64,000 bases of DNA. Origin: Arthrobacter sp. MAHUQ-56 (GTDB lineage Bacteria > Actinomycetota > Actinomycetes > Actinomycetales > Micrococcaceae). Location: contig NZ_JAIFZQ010000020.1 of assembly GCF_019710585.1 (NCBI RefSeq), positions 526,256 to 590,255 of the forward strand, read 5' to 3'. The position numbers and the translations under genes were made by a program. The notes under the pieces were generated by a model. It had not been told where the DNA came from, did no database searches, and saw only the letters and a list, made by a program, of their open reading frames with translations. Shown one piece after another: positions 16,202 to 24,557 of this stretch (positions are counted from its first letter, which is position 1; every line of letters begins with the position of its first letter).

Positions 16202-17899
16202 TCAGTTACCTTCCTGGATGGTGACGTTGCTGAAGGTTCCGTCGATCTGCACCACCAGGTGGCTGCCTGGCTGGCCGGTGTTGTAGCTGCTTTCGCGGGT
16301 GGTGGTGCCGCCGCGCTGGCCGCTTGCTTCATTTAGGTTCCCCATGGTCATGTCCGCTTTGATGTCCACGGGGACGTTCTCCGGGATCACCACCGTCACG
16401 TTGCTGGCAGTGATGTCCAAGGGAACCACGACGTCGGAGGTCAGCGGGGTGCCGGGGGAGACGCCCGTGAGGTCGACAGTTCCGCGCCCTGCGGTGATGT
16501 CGATGCCGTTTCGGGCCTCCTCGACGCTTGCGGGGCTCCAGTCCACCTCGGTGAACCGCATCCGGCCGTCATCCACCACGTTGGACACACCGCCGGAGAC
16601 CAGGGCGATCACGGCGAAGAGGCTCAGGACACCGGAGGTCCTGCCGCGCAGTCCGGAGATCAGGATGCCCAAACCCAGGACGGCTGCCGCGCTGGCCCAC
16701 ACGATGGCGTTGCCGGACCTCCCGAGGTCGACGATGTTGGCTGCGTCCAGGGCCTTGAGTCCGCCGCCTACCAGCAGCGCTGTGCCGGCAGCGATGGCGA
16801 CGGCGGGCGCGCCGGGGCCGGCCGGGCGCGGCTTGTGGGGCTGGGGCGGGACCCACGGTGCCGGGCTGCTGCCGAACGGGGCTCCGGCGCCCGGGCCGCC
16901 GGGCCCGCCGGGGGTTGTCCCGCCCGGGCCGCCGGGGCTGCCGAACGCGGCGCCGGCACCCGGACCCACCGCGGAGGAACCCGCGCCGTACCCGCTGCCG
17001 CCAAGTGGTGCCGTGCCCGCGCCGCCCGGATAGCTGCTTCCGTAGGAAGGGGCACCTGGGAAGGTTCCTGCCGGCTTTGAGTCCGTGCTCGCGAAGGAGG
17101 CTGTGGTGGGCTCCGTTCCTGCGCGTTCGGTTCCCGGACGTTCGGTACGTGCGCTTTCAGCCGGGAACACTCCGCCGGCGGTCGTCGCCGTGCCGTGGCC
17201 CGCGGCCGCGTGGGCCGGGCCCTTGTTGCGCTGCGAGAGGTAGTACACCAGGAAGATGGCGCCGGCCACCCAGAAGACGGTCCACAGGAGTCCGCCCAAG
17301 CCGTTCCGGTTCCAGCCCCAGAATCCGCCGCCGAGGCCGGTGAGTCCCAGTACCGTGGCGATCAGGGAGCCGGTCATGCCGCTGGACCAGCGGCCGGCCC
17401 CGGCCTCCTGGACATGGATCCTGCCGTCCGGTTCAGGGAGGAAGGCCCACGCCAGGCCGTAGAGCAGCACGCCGATGCCGGCCAGGACGGTGAGCACTAC
17501 GAAAACGCCCCGGATGATGATCGGGTCCACGCCCAGCCGGTGGGCGATGCCGCTGGACACGCCGCCAATCCAGCGGTCATTGCCGCGGTAGATGCCGTGC
17601 CCGCGGATCCAGCTGTAGAAGTCGGTCGGGGCGGCTGTGGCAGGAGGAACGGGCCGGTACGGGTAGCCCTGGCCGGGCTGCCCGGCGCTTTGCTGTTCGG
17701 CGCTTTGCTGGCCGGGGCCGGGCTGTTCGGGGCTTGGGTACTCAGGGCCGGCGGGACGGCTTTCGGAGGGACCCGTGGAAGGGTCCGGCGAAGGTGCGGC
17801 AGAAGACGGCAGCGGCTCCGTGGGCTGCTGGTTGTCCGGGCCGGGCAGGGGGCCGGTGGGCGTTCCGTCGTCGTTGGGGGAGGGGGTCTGCGAGTTCAT
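16202..17899 (-). CDS. PspC-domain membrane protein with C-terminal LiaF/toastrack-like domain
   Basis: About 565 residues from ATG 17899 (AAGGA 7 bases upstream). The order is: a proline/glutamine-rich disordered N-terminus (1-105), a PspC domain (GNDRWIGGVSSGIAHRLGVD, about 115-180), two further membrane helices, a long Gly/Pro/Ala low-complexity linker (about 250-375), two or three more helices, and a C-terminal beta-rich domain with repeating motifs such as GIDITAGRGTVDLTGV and VVIPENVPVDIKADMTMGN. That last domain matches the LiaF/DUF4097 toastrack type, thought to signal envelope damage to a kinase. The divergent kinase and regulator support a LiaFSR-like system. Confidence 0.85.
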   Translation of the reverse strand: MNSQTPSPNDDGTPTGPLPGPDNQQPTEPLPSSAAPSPDPSTGPSESRPAGPEYPSPEQPGPGQQSAEQQSAGQPGQGYPYRPVPPATAAPTDFYSWIRGHGIYRGNDRWIGGVSSGIAHRLGVDPIIIRGVFVVLTVLAGIGVLLYGLAWAFLPEPDGRIHVQEAGAGRWSSGMTGSLIATVLGLTGLGGGFWGWNRNGLGGLLWTVFWVAGAIFLVYYLSQRNKGPAHAAAGHGTATTAGGVFPAESARTERPGTERAGTEPTTASFASTDSKPAGTFPGAPSYGSSYPGGAGTAPLGGSGYGAGSSAVGPGAGAAFGSPGGPGGTTPGGPGGPGAGAPFGSSPAPWVPPQPHKPRPAGPGAPAVAIAAGTALLVGGGLKALDAANIVDLGRSGNAIVWASAAAVLGLGILISGLRGRTSGVLSLFAVIALVSGGVSNVVDDGRMRFTEVDWSPASVEEARNGIDITAGRGTVDLTGVSPGTPLTSDVVVPLDITASNVTVVIPENVPVDIKADMTMGNLNEASGQRGGTTTRESSYNTGQPGSHLVVQIDGTFSNVTIQEGN

Positions 17900-17963
17900 A
17901 CTTCGATCCTTCCCGCCCCCTCGTCTTCGCTCTACTGGGGGAAACCCTGAACGGTCCCTGAGC

Positions 17964-17998
17964 TGCCCCGGATTGGCACCCGTATGCGGTCCGGGGCA
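17964..17998. promoter_or_regulatory. Perfect 9-bp inverted repeat between the divergent PspC promoters
   Basis: TGCCCCGGA (17964-17972) and TCCGGGGCA (17990-17998) are exact inverted repeats separated by 17 bases. The site lies between the two divergent operons and overlaps where a -35 element for the kinase gene would sit. It is a candidate operator for the NarL-type regulator encoded next door, but it could also be an mRNA hairpin. Direct CCCTGA repeats lie just to its left. Confidence 0.4.
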
Positions 17999-18023
17999 CC
18001 CTGATCCGTGCTTGGATTGATCC

Positions 18024-19367
18024 ATGACAACCCTCCCGGTGCGCCCGCCCCTGGCGCGGAGCAGCGACCGCGTCATCGCCGGCGTATGCTCCGGCCTGGC
18101 GCTGCACCTGGGCTGGCCGGTCAGGAATGTCCGCCTGGGCATGGTCCTGGCCGCGCTCGCCGGCGGCGCAGGCCTGCTGTTCTACGCCTGGCTGTGGATC
18201 ATGGTGCCCACCGCGGATGAGGCCGCGCGGCGCAGTGCCCGCCGCCCGGCGTCGCCCATTGCCCCGGCGGTGAGCCAGGTGGCCGGACCCGGGACAGCGC
18301 ACGACGCCGGCATGGGGCCGGGTGCCGCGGGGACCGTGACGCCCGGGCCGGGGCAGGCGGGGACGGTCCCGTGGTTCCGGGCCGGGGGCGTCCGGTACGG
18401 CAAGGAAATCCTGCTCGGCTGCGGGCTGCTCCTCGTCGCCGGCATCATGATTGCGCAGATGCTTGGCGTGGACGTCTCCCTGGGCACACTGATACCAGCC
18501 GCCGCCGTCCTGGGCGGAGCTTCGATCGCCTGGATGCAGCTGGACGAGACGCGGCGGGCCGGGCTGGTGGACAAGACCAAGGCTGACCAGGCCGGCGGGT
18601 GGGGCCGCCTGGCAGCAGGCCTGGCGCTGGTGGTGGCCGGGGTCCTGGTGATGGTGTCCGGTTCGGGCTCCTGGGAGCAGACCTGGCTCGCGTTGCTGGC
18701 TTCGGTGGCCGTCCTCGGCGGGGTGGTCCTGGTGCTGCTGCCGTGGGCACTGAAATTCTGGCGGGACCTGGAAGCTGAACGCGCCGGCCGGATCCGGGAG
18801 ACCGAACGGGCCGAGATCGCCGCCCACCTCCACGATTCCGTGCTGCAGACCCTCGCCTTGATCCAGCGCCGGGCCGGCAACGAACACGACGTCGTCCGGC
18901 TGGCCCGCGCGCAGGAACGCGAACTCCGCGGCTGGCTCTTCCAGGACCACGGACGCGAAACCGGCCAGCTTTCGGACCGGATCAAGGCGGTGGCCGCCGA
19001 GGTGGAGGACCTGCTCGGCAACGCCGTCGAGGTGGTCAGCGTGGGGGACGCCGCCATGACGGAGGCACGCGAGGCCCTCGTCCAGGCCTGCCGGGAGGCC
19101 ATGCTCAACGCGTCCCGGCACGGCGGCGGAACCGTTTCGGTCTACCTTGAGGCGTCAGACGGGCAGGCCGAGGTCTTCATCAAGGACCGCGGCCCGGGCT
19201 TTGAGCTTGCGGACGTCCCGGCGGACAGGCTTGGCGTCCGCGAATCGATTATTGGCAGGATGAACAGGCACGGCGGCTCCGCTGAGATCCTCAGCACGGG
19301 CGACGGCACGGAGGTGCGCCTGCGGCTGCCCGCGGCAGCGGCCCAGGGCGCGGAAGGGAAATCATGA
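18024..19367 (+). CDS. Sensor histidine kinase with N-terminal PspC domain
   Basis: The 447-residue protein begins with a PspC domain (SSDRVIAGVCSGLALHLGW, about residues 13-31, with its helix to about 63). After a linker come about four membrane helices (about 130-245), a HisKA_3-type phosphoacceptor region EIAAHLHDSVLQTLALIQ (about 262-279), and a compact HATPase domain (EAMLNASRHGGG, DRGPGFEL). It should sense an envelope signal and phosphorylate the regulator encoded immediately downstream, with which it overlaps by four bases (ATGA). Ribosome-binding is weak: TTGGAT sits 6 bases before the ATG. It is divergent from the PspC/LiaF-like operon. Confidence 0.93.
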   Translation: MTTLPVRPPLARSSDRVIAGVCSGLALHLGWPVRNVRLGMVLAALAGGAGLLFYAWLWIMVPTADEAARRSARRPASPIAPAVSQVAGPGTAHDAGMGPGAAGTVTPGPGQAGTVPWFRAGGVRYGKEILLGCGLLLVAGIMIAQMLGVDVSLGTLIPAAAVLGGASIAWMQLDETRRAGLVDKTKADQAGGWGRLAAGLALVVAGVLVMVSGSGSWEQTWLALLASVAVLGGVVLVLLPWALKFWRDLEAERAGRIRETERAEIAAHLHDSVLQTLALIQRRAGNEHDVVRLARAQERELRGWLFQDHGRETGQLSDRIKAVAAEVEDLLGNAVEVVSVGDAAMTEAREALVQACREAMLNASRHGGGTVSVYLEASDGQAEVFIKDRGPGFELADVPADRLGVRESIIGRMNRHGGSAEILSTGDGTEVRLRLPAAAAQGAEGKS

Positions 19368-20047
19368 GCACGACGCAGGGGACAGGAACCAGCCGGCCGG
19401 CCAACCCGGTACGGGTGGTGATCGTGGACGACCACGCAATCTTCCGGTCCGGGCTCAAAGCCGACCTCGACGCCGGCATCCAGGTGGTGGGGGAAGCCGC
19501 GACCGTGGAGCAGGCCATCGCCGTGATCGCCCAGCAGCGGCCGGACGTCGTGCTCCTGGACGTGCACCTGCCCGGCGGCCTCGGCGGCGGCGGACGGGAA
19601 GTCATCGCCGGTTCCGCCGCACTCCTGCCCACCACCCGCTTCCTGGCCCTGAGCGTCTCGGATGCGGCCGAGGACGTGGTGGCCGTAATCCGTGCCGGTG
19701 CCCGCGGCTACGTCACCAAGACGATCTCCGGGGCCGAGATCACCGATGCCGTGTTCCGGGTGGCGGGCGGGGACGCTGTGTTTTCGCCCCGGCTCGCCGG
19801 GTTCGTCCTGGACGCCTTCGGCACCGCCCCGGCGGACATCGCCGACGACGAACTGGACAGGCTCTCCGCCCGCGAACTTGAGGTCATGCGGCTGATCGCG
19901 CGGGGCTACAGCTACAAGGAAGTGGCCAAGGAACTCTTCATCAGCATCAAGACCGTGGAAACCCACGTGTCCGCGGTGCTGCGCAAGCTCCAGCTCTCCA
20001 GCCGGCACGAACTCACCAAGTGGGCCGCCGAGCGCCGCCTCCTCTAA
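19364..20047 (+). CDS. NarL/LuxR-family response regulator, partner of the PspC kinase
   Basis: A 227-residue two-domain regulator. The receiver has VVIVDDHAIFRSGL at the N-terminus and the phosphorylated aspartate in VVLLDVHLPGG at about residue 65; the conserved lysine is in YVTKTISG. The C-terminal LuxR helix-turn-helix reads LSARELEVMRLIARGY...KTVETHVSAVLRKLQL. It overlaps the kinase gene by four bases and should be its cognate partner. Its likely targets are its own operon and the divergent PspC operon. A long hairpin follows the stop codon. Confidence 0.94.
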   Translation: MSTTQGTGTSRPANPVRVVIVDDHAIFRSGLKADLDAGIQVVGEAATVEQAIAVIAQQRPDVVLLDVHLPGGLGGGGREVIAGSAALLPTTRFLALSVSDAAEDVVAVIRAGARGYVTKTISGAEITDAVFRVAGGDAVFSPRLAGFVLDAFGTAPADIADDELDRLSARELEVMRLIARGYSYKEVAKELFISIKTVETHVSAVLRKLQLSSRHELTKWAAERRLL

Positions 20048-20054
20048 AACCAAA

Positions 20055-20115
20055 GATGCTCTATCACTTCTGGTTCCTAAAATGCCTCTCTAGGAACCAA
20101 AAGTGATAGAGCATC
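20055..20115. repeat. Long imperfect palindrome between convergent genes
   Basis: Two 25-base arms (20055-20079 and 20091-20115) are inverted repeats with a single mismatch and an 11-base loop. The left arm starts GATGCTCTATCACTT and the right arm ends AAGTGATAGAGCATC. It sits between the convergent regulator and aminotransferase genes, where it could terminate both. It has no U-tract, and its length and different composition from the flanks (lower GC) suggest a dispersed REP-like intergenic palindrome. Confidence 0.85.
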
Positions 20116-20129
20116 GGGTGCGGGGGGAG

Positions 20130-21347
20130 TTACTGGGCCTTGCCCAGGAACTCCTGCAGGCGCTGGACGCCGGTGGCCAGGTCGTCGTCGCCCAGCGCGT
20201 AGGAGAGGCGCACGAAGCCGGACGGACCGAATGCCTCGCCGGGAACCACTGCCACCTCAACCTCATCCAGGATCAGGGCCGCCAGCTCAGCCGAGGTCTG
20301 CGGCGTGGCGGTGCCGGTCGCCGTCGGGAACTCCTTGCCCAGCAGCCCCCGGACGTCCGCGTACACGTAGAAGGCGCCCTTCGGCGTCGGGCATTCCACG
20401 CCTTCAATGGCGTTCAGGCCGGCGACGATGGCCTTGCGGCGGCGGTCGAAGGCCACCTTCATCTCGTCGACCGCAGTCAGCGGGCCGGAGACCGCGGCCA
20501 GTGCGGCGATCTGCATGATGTTGGAGACGTTGGAGGTGGCGTGCGACTGCAGGTTGGTGGCCGCCTTGATGACGTCGGCGGGGCCGATCATCCAGCCCAC
20601 GCGCCAGCCGGTCATGGCGTAGGTCTTGGCAACGCCGTTGAGGATGACCACCTTGTCCCCGAGCTCCGGGGCGGCGGTGGCGATGGACGTGAAGGGCACG
20701 CCGTCGTAGGTCAGGTGCTCGTAGATTTCGTCGGTGACGACCCACAGGCCCTTGGCGGCAGCCCACTTGCCGATCTCTGCCACCTGCTCCGGCGAGTACA
20801 CCGCGCCGGTGGGGTTGGAGGGTGAGACGAACAGCAGGATCTTGGTCTTGTCCGTGACGGCGGCCTCCAGCTGCTCAACGGTCACCAGGTAGTCCTGTTC
20901 GGGGCCGGCGAAAACCTCCACCGGAACGCCGCCGGCCAGCCGGATCGCCTCCGGGTAGGTGGTCCAGAACGGGGTGGGGACGATGACCTCGTCGCCCGGG
21001 TCCACCAAGGTGGCGAAGGTGTTGTAGACGGCCTGCTTGCCGCCGTTTGTCACCAGCACCTGGGAAGGGTCGACGGCGTAACCGGAGTCCCGGAGCGTCT
21101 TCTCGGCGATGGCCTTCTTCAGTTCCGGCAGGCCGCCGGCAGGGGAGTAGCGGTGGTACTTGGGCTGCGATGCCGCTTCGATGGCCGCCTGGACAATGTA
21201 GTCCGGGGTGGGGAAGTCCGGTTCGCCCGCCCCGAATCCAATCACCGGCCGGCCAGCAGCCTTCAGCGCCTTCGCCTTGGCATCAACGGCAAGGGTTGCG
21301 GATTCGGCAATTGCGGAAATGCGCTGGGAAACGCGGGCGGCAGACAT
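20130..21347 (-). CDS. Pyridoxal-phosphate aspartate-type aminotransferase (class I/II)
   Basis: A 405-residue fold-type I aminotransferase of the AspC Ib (Thermus-like) group. Visible residues are [11 protein letters not shown] near the start, the PLP-contact [31 protein letters not shown], and the Schiff-base lysine in [16 protein letters not shown] at about residue 240. The C-terminus has the carboxylate-binding arginine in [10 protein letters not shown]. It probably interconverts aspartate and oxaloacetate with glutamate/2-oxoglutarate, though aromatic or alanine substrates are possible. Monocistronic; its 3' end meets a long palindrome. Confidence 0.9.
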   Translation of the reverse strand: MSAARVSQRISAIAESATLAVDAKAKALKAAGRPVIGFGAGEPDFPTPDYIVQAAIEAASQPKYHRYSPAGGLPELKKAIAEKTLRDSGYAVDPSQVLVTNGGKQAVYNTFATLVDPGDEVIVPTPFWTTYPEAIRLAGGVPVEVFAGPEQDYLVTVEQLEAAVTDKTKILLFVSPSNPTGAVYSPEQVAEIGKWAAAKGLWVVTDEIYEHLTYDGVPFTSIATAAPELGDKVVILNGVAKTYAMTGWRVGWMIGPADVIKAATNLQSHATSNVSNIMQIAALAAVSGPLTAVDEMKVAFDRRRKAIVAGLNAIEGVECPTPKGAFYVYADVRGLLGKEFPTATGTATPQTSAELAALILDEVEVAVVPGEAFGPSGFVRLSYALGDDDLATGVQRLQEFLGKAQ

Positions 21348-21508
21348 GGCAGGTCCGTTCTTCGCTTTGCAGCCCGAAGGCTGGAATGTGGGATTCGACG
21401 AGTTCTACTCTATGCTGTTCACCGGACCCTCCGGGGTGACGGTTTTGATTTGTGACTGCCCGGGCAGTACAGCTCAGGCCGCGCCGCAGGAGGTCCGGAA
21501 CGGGCTGG

Positions 21509-21538
21509 TTCGACGAACGCGAAGTTCTTGCGTAGACT
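21509..21538 (+). promoter_or_regulatory. Putative promoter of tRNA-Trp/secE-nusG
   Basis: TTCGAC (21509-21514) and TAGACT (21533-21538) are 18 bases apart. The -10 and next four bases (TAGACTGGTT) are identical to those before the str operon. The tRNA begins about 85 bases downstream. Confidence 0.4.
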
Positions 21539-21622
21539 GGTTCACCGGTGTTGAAACACGGATGATGGCGTGCGCCCCAGCGCAAACTGGTGGCAGGCCG
21601 TCCAACGTGGGTTTCACTCCAT

Positions 21623-21695
21623 AGGGTAGTGGCGCAATTGGTAGCGCAGCGGTCTCCAAAACCGCAGGTTGCAGGTTCGAGTCCTGTCTGCCCTG
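21623..21695 (+). tRNA. tRNA-Trp (anticodon CCA)
   Basis: The 73-base sequence folds as a cloverleaf. The acceptor arms are AGGGTAG and CTGCCCT with one G-U pair. The D-loop contains GGCGCAATTGGTAGCGC. The anticodon loop CTCCAAA carries CCA at 21656-21658, and the T-loop is GGTTCGAGTCC in context. No CCA end is encoded. tRNA-Trp directly before secE-nusG is a conserved bacterial arrangement. Confidence 0.95.
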
Positions 21696-21701
21696 CGCAA
21701 G

Positions 21702-21728
21702 GTGCCCCGGGCGAAAGCCCGGAGGCAC
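21702..21728 (+). other. Stem-loop between tRNA-Trp and secE
   Basis: GTGCC plus CCGGGC pair with GCCCGG plus GGCAC around a GAAA tetraloop, with one bulged A. There is no U-tract, so it is more likely a processing or stability element after the tRNA than a full terminator. Confidence 0.5.
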
Positions 21729-21793
21729 GCGCAGCAACCATGGTTCTGATCAGGGCCGGGTAATCCACCATTGCAAGGATGAGCGAGGATCAG

Positions 21794-22063
21794 GTGACCG
21801 AAACAGCTGCCAGCAGCTCCAAGGGCCGCCCAGCTAAGAAGGAAGCCAAGGCAAGCTTCTTCGCCCGCATTGCACTCTTTGTCCGCCAGATCATCGGCGA
21901 ACTGAAGAAGGTCGTTGCCCCCACCCGCAAGGAACTGGTCAATTACACGCTCGTGGTGCTGGTGTTCGTGGCCATCATGATGGTCATCGTCAGCCTGCTG
22001 GACATAGGTTTCGGAACCGCTGTCAGCTGGATCTTCGGCGGTACCGGCTCCACGGACAGCTAA
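21794..22063 (+). CDS. secE: Preprotein translocase subunit SecE
   Basis: SecE clamps SecY in the protein-export channel. The protein is about 89 residues from the GTG at 21794, which has GAGGA at four bases; an in-frame ATG at 21779 would add five residues but has its AGG directly adjacent, so it is less likely. A lysine-rich N-terminus (GRPAKKEAKASFF) is followed by the family signature QIIGELKKVVAPTRKELVNY and one membrane helix (VVLVFVAIMMVIVSLL). It lies between tRNA-Trp and nusG as in most bacteria. Confidence 0.93.
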   Translation: MTETAASSSKGRPAKKEAKASFFARIALFVRQIIGELKKVVAPTRKELVNYTLVVLVFVAIMMVIVSLLDIGFGTAVSWIFGGTGSTDS

Positions 22064-22176
22064 GGCTGCGCGGTCCGCAGGCCGCGTGTTCCGCCCGGGA
22101 ATCCGGAACGGGGCGCGGTGTGCGGAATTGAGCCATTTAAATAGGCATGTTAGGCAATGAGGAAGCAGGAGACCAA

Positions 22177-22971
22177 GTGTCTGAGCAGGAGCTCGAGGTA
22201 ACCGAGACTGGGCTGGAAGAGTCCCAGGACGTCACGGCAGAAGCCGGTGAAGAGTCCGAGGTTGAGTCCTCCGCGCCCGAATCCGACGACGCCGCCTCCG
22301 CCGCCGCAGAAGCCGGCGGCGACGAAGAGCCCGCCGATGCCCTCGCAGCAGCCGCGGCCACTGCGGCTGCAGATCCGGCTGAGGAATTCAAGGCCAAGCT
22401 GCGCCGCCAGGAAGGTGACTGGTACGTCATCCACTCCTACGCCGGTTACGAAAACCGCGTGAAGGCCAACCTTGAAACCCGCATCCAGACCCTGGACATG
22501 GAAGATTACATCTTCGAAATCCAGGTGCCCATGGAAGAAGTCGTGGAGATCAAGAACGCCCAGCGCAAGGTGATCAACCGCGTCCGCATCCCCGGCTACG
22601 TCCTGGTCCGTATGGACCTGACCGACGCCTCCTGGGGCGCCGTCCGCCACACCCCCGGTGTCACCGGCTTCGTGGGCAACGCCCACAACCCCGTGCCGCT
22701 GCGCCTGGACGAGGTCTTCTCCATGCTCGCCCCTGTCTTCGAGGAAGAGCAGGCCGAGAAGGGCAAGCCGGTCAACAAGCAGAACCAGGCCCCCGTGTCC
22801 GTGGACTTCGAGGTCGGCGAGTCCGTCATCGTCAAGGAAGGCCCCTTCGAGACCCTTCCCGCCACGATCTCCGAGATCAAGCCCGAGTCCCAGACCCTCG
22901 TGGTGCTGGTCTCCATCTTCGAGCGCGAAACGCCCGTCACCCTCGCGTTCAACCAGGTCAGCAAGATCTGA
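22177..22971 (+). CDS. nusG: Transcription elongation/antitermination factor NusG
   Basis: NusG binds RNA polymerase and couples it to Rho or the ribosome. About 264 residues from the GTG at 22177 (GGAG at five bases); an in-frame ATG at 22147 is less favoured. The first ~75 residues are an acidic, alanine-rich, disordered extension typical of high-GC actinobacteria. The NGN domain follows ([19 protein letters not shown]...[13 protein letters not shown]), then a KOW domain ([18 protein letters not shown]) at the C-terminus. It is 206 bases downstream of secE codons and precedes rplK. Confidence 0.95.
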   Translation: MSEQELEVTETGLEESQDVTAEAGEESEVESSAPESDDAASAAAEAGGDEEPADALAAAAATAAADPAEEFKAKLRRQEGDWYVIHSYAGYENRVKANLETRIQTLDMEDYIFEIQVPMEEVVEIKNAQRKVINRVRIPGYVLVRMDLTDASWGAVRHTPGVTGFVGNAHNPVPLRLDEVFSMLAPVFEEEQAEKGKPVNKQNQAPVSVDFEVGESVIVKEGPFETLPATISEIKPESQTLVVLVSIFERETPVTLAFNQVSKI

Positions 22972-23099
22972 GAATCCTAGAATTCGTCCCGGTGCTGCCC
23001 GCTTAGCGGCACCGGAACGGCCGGCCGCCTTGCCATGGCGGCCAAAAACCTGAGGCACGCTCCTGTGCCCCAGGACGTTATTGAGAGAAGGACCCTACA

Positions 23100-23531
23100 T
23101 TGGCTCCCAAGAAGAAGGTCACCGGCCTCATCAAGCTGCAGATCCAGGCAGGTGCCGCCAACCCGGCCCCGCCGATCGGTCCTGCGCTTGGCCAGCACGG
23201 TGTCAACATCATGGAATTCTGCAAGGCGTACAACGCTGCGACGGAAGCCCAGCGCGGAAACGTCATCCCCGTGGAAATCACGGTTTACGAGGACCGTTCC
23301 TTCACGTTCATCACCAAGACCCCGCCGGCTGCAGAGCTCATCAAGAAGGCTGCAGGCGTTGCCAAGGGTTCAGCCACCCCGCACACCGTCAAGGTTGCCA
23401 AGCTGACCCAGGCCCAGGTCAACGAGATCGCCTCCACCAAGATGGAAGACCTCAACGCCACCAGCCTCGAAGGCGCAGCGAAGATCATCGCCGGCACCGC
23501 CCGCTCCATGGGCATCACCGTCGAGGGCTAA
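23100..23531 (+). CDS. rplK: 50S ribosomal protein L11
   Basis: L11 forms the GTPase-associated centre with 23S rRNA and is needed for stringent-response sensing by RelA. The 143 residues match the family: N-terminal [20 protein letters not shown] with the proline hinge, and the C-terminal rRNA-binding domain ending [12 protein letters not shown]. The start is a TTG at 23100 with AAGGA upstream. It heads the L11-L1 pair; the two genes are 180 bases apart. Confidence 0.97.
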
Positions 23532-23710
23532 TACCCCTACCGCTGTCCAGCGTCGGGCATTTGACGACGACGGGTGGCACCGCCGGATACACCGGCACCA
23601 CAAAAATTGAAATGTCGGGCATCCGGGCCGGATAACGAAACCGGATCACCGACGGTGGCAGGGCCCAGCGCGGTCCGCAGACCACAACTGCACAAGGAGA
23701 AATAAGCAGC

Positions 23711-24418
23711 ATGGCAAAGCGCAGCAAAGCATATGAGGCAGCAGCCGCCAAGATCGACGCGGAGAAGCACTACGCACCGTTCGAGGCAGTGACGCTGGCC
23801 AAGAACACCAACCCGTCCAAGTTCGACGCCACCGTTGAGGTCGCGTTCCGCCTCGGCGTCGACCCCCGCAAGGCCGACCAGATGGTCCGCGGCACCGTCA
23901 ACCTGCCGCACGGCACCGGTAAGACCGCCCGCGTCCTGGTTTTCGCCACGGGTGACAAGGCTGAGGCCGCAATCGCAGCCGGCGCCGACTTCGTTGGTTC
24001 CGACGACCTGATCGAAAAGATCGCCGCCGGCTGGACCGACTTCGACGCCGCCGTTGCCACCCCTGACCTCATGGGTAAGGTTGGCCGCCTCGGTAAGGTC
24101 CTGGGTCCGCGTAACCTGATGCCGAACCCGAAGACGGGCACCGTGACCCCCGATGTCACCAAGGCCGTCAACGACATCAAGGGTGGAAAGATCGACTTCC
24201 GCGTCGACAAGCACTCCAACCTGCACTTCATCATCGGCAAGGTGTCCTTCGACGCCGTCAAGCTTGCTGAGAACTACGCAGCAGCACTGGAAGAGGTTCT
24301 TCGCCTGAAGCCCTCCGCCGCCAAGGGCCGCTACATCCAGAAGGCCACCGTTGCCACCACGTTCGGTCCCGGCATCTCTGTCGACCCCAACGTCACCAAG
24401 GTGCTCATCGAGGCCTAG
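23711..24418 (+). CDS. rplA: 50S ribosomal protein L1
   Basis: L1 forms the mobile stalk at the ribosomal E site and in many bacteria represses its own mRNA. The 235-residue sequence has the usual N- and C-terminal segments of domain I and the internal [20 protein letters not shown] motif. AAGGAG precedes the ATG. A strong hairpin follows it, closing the L11-L1 transcript before two unrelated acetyltransferase genes. Confidence 0.97.
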   Translation: MAKRSKAYEAAAAKIDAEKHYAPFEAVTLAKNTNPSKFDATVEVAFRLGVDPRKADQMVRGTVNLPHGTGKTARVLVFATGDKAEAAIAAGADFVGSDDLIEKIAAGWTDFDAAVATPDLMGKVGRLGKVLGPRNLMPNPKTGTVTPDVTKAVNDIKGGKIDFRVDKHSNLHFIIGKVSFDAVKLAENYAAALEEVLRLKPSAAKGRYIQKATVATTFGPGISVDPNVTKVLIEA

Positions 24419-24451
24419 TCCTCACAGCATTCCGCGCCTTCGGGGCGCACA

Positions 24452-24488
24452 GGAAGGGACCGCCGGCTTGCTGCCGGCGGTCCCTTCC
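24452..24488 (+). terminator. Strong hairpin after rplA
   Basis: A perfect 16-bp stem (24452-24467 with 24473-24488) closes on a TTGCT loop. There is no proper U-tract, as is common for actinobacterial terminators. Confidence 0.7.
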
Positions 24489-24545
24489 CGCGTTAACCCG
24501 GACAATCTCCCTGCCCGCGCTCCCCGACAGCAGCCCACGGCTGGC

Positions 24546-24551
24546 TAGGCT
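24546..24551 (+). promoter_or_regulatory. -10-like TAGGCT of a putative leaderless GNAT transcript
   Basis: TAGGCT is followed by GGGGCC and then the ATG at 24558. A possible -35, CCGACA, is 16 bases upstream. The arrangement duplicates that at 14411-14416. Confidence 0.4.
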
Positions 24552-24557
24552 GGGGCC

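Noticed and set aside
17742..19121. 459-codon minus-strand frame over the kinase
   Set aside because: Crosses the divergent promoter region and is antisense to a well-supported kinase gene.
22081..22140. GC-rich inverted repeat between secE and nusG as terminator
   Set aside because: The stem is imperfect, has no U-tract and lies inside a conserved operon; I could not support a function.
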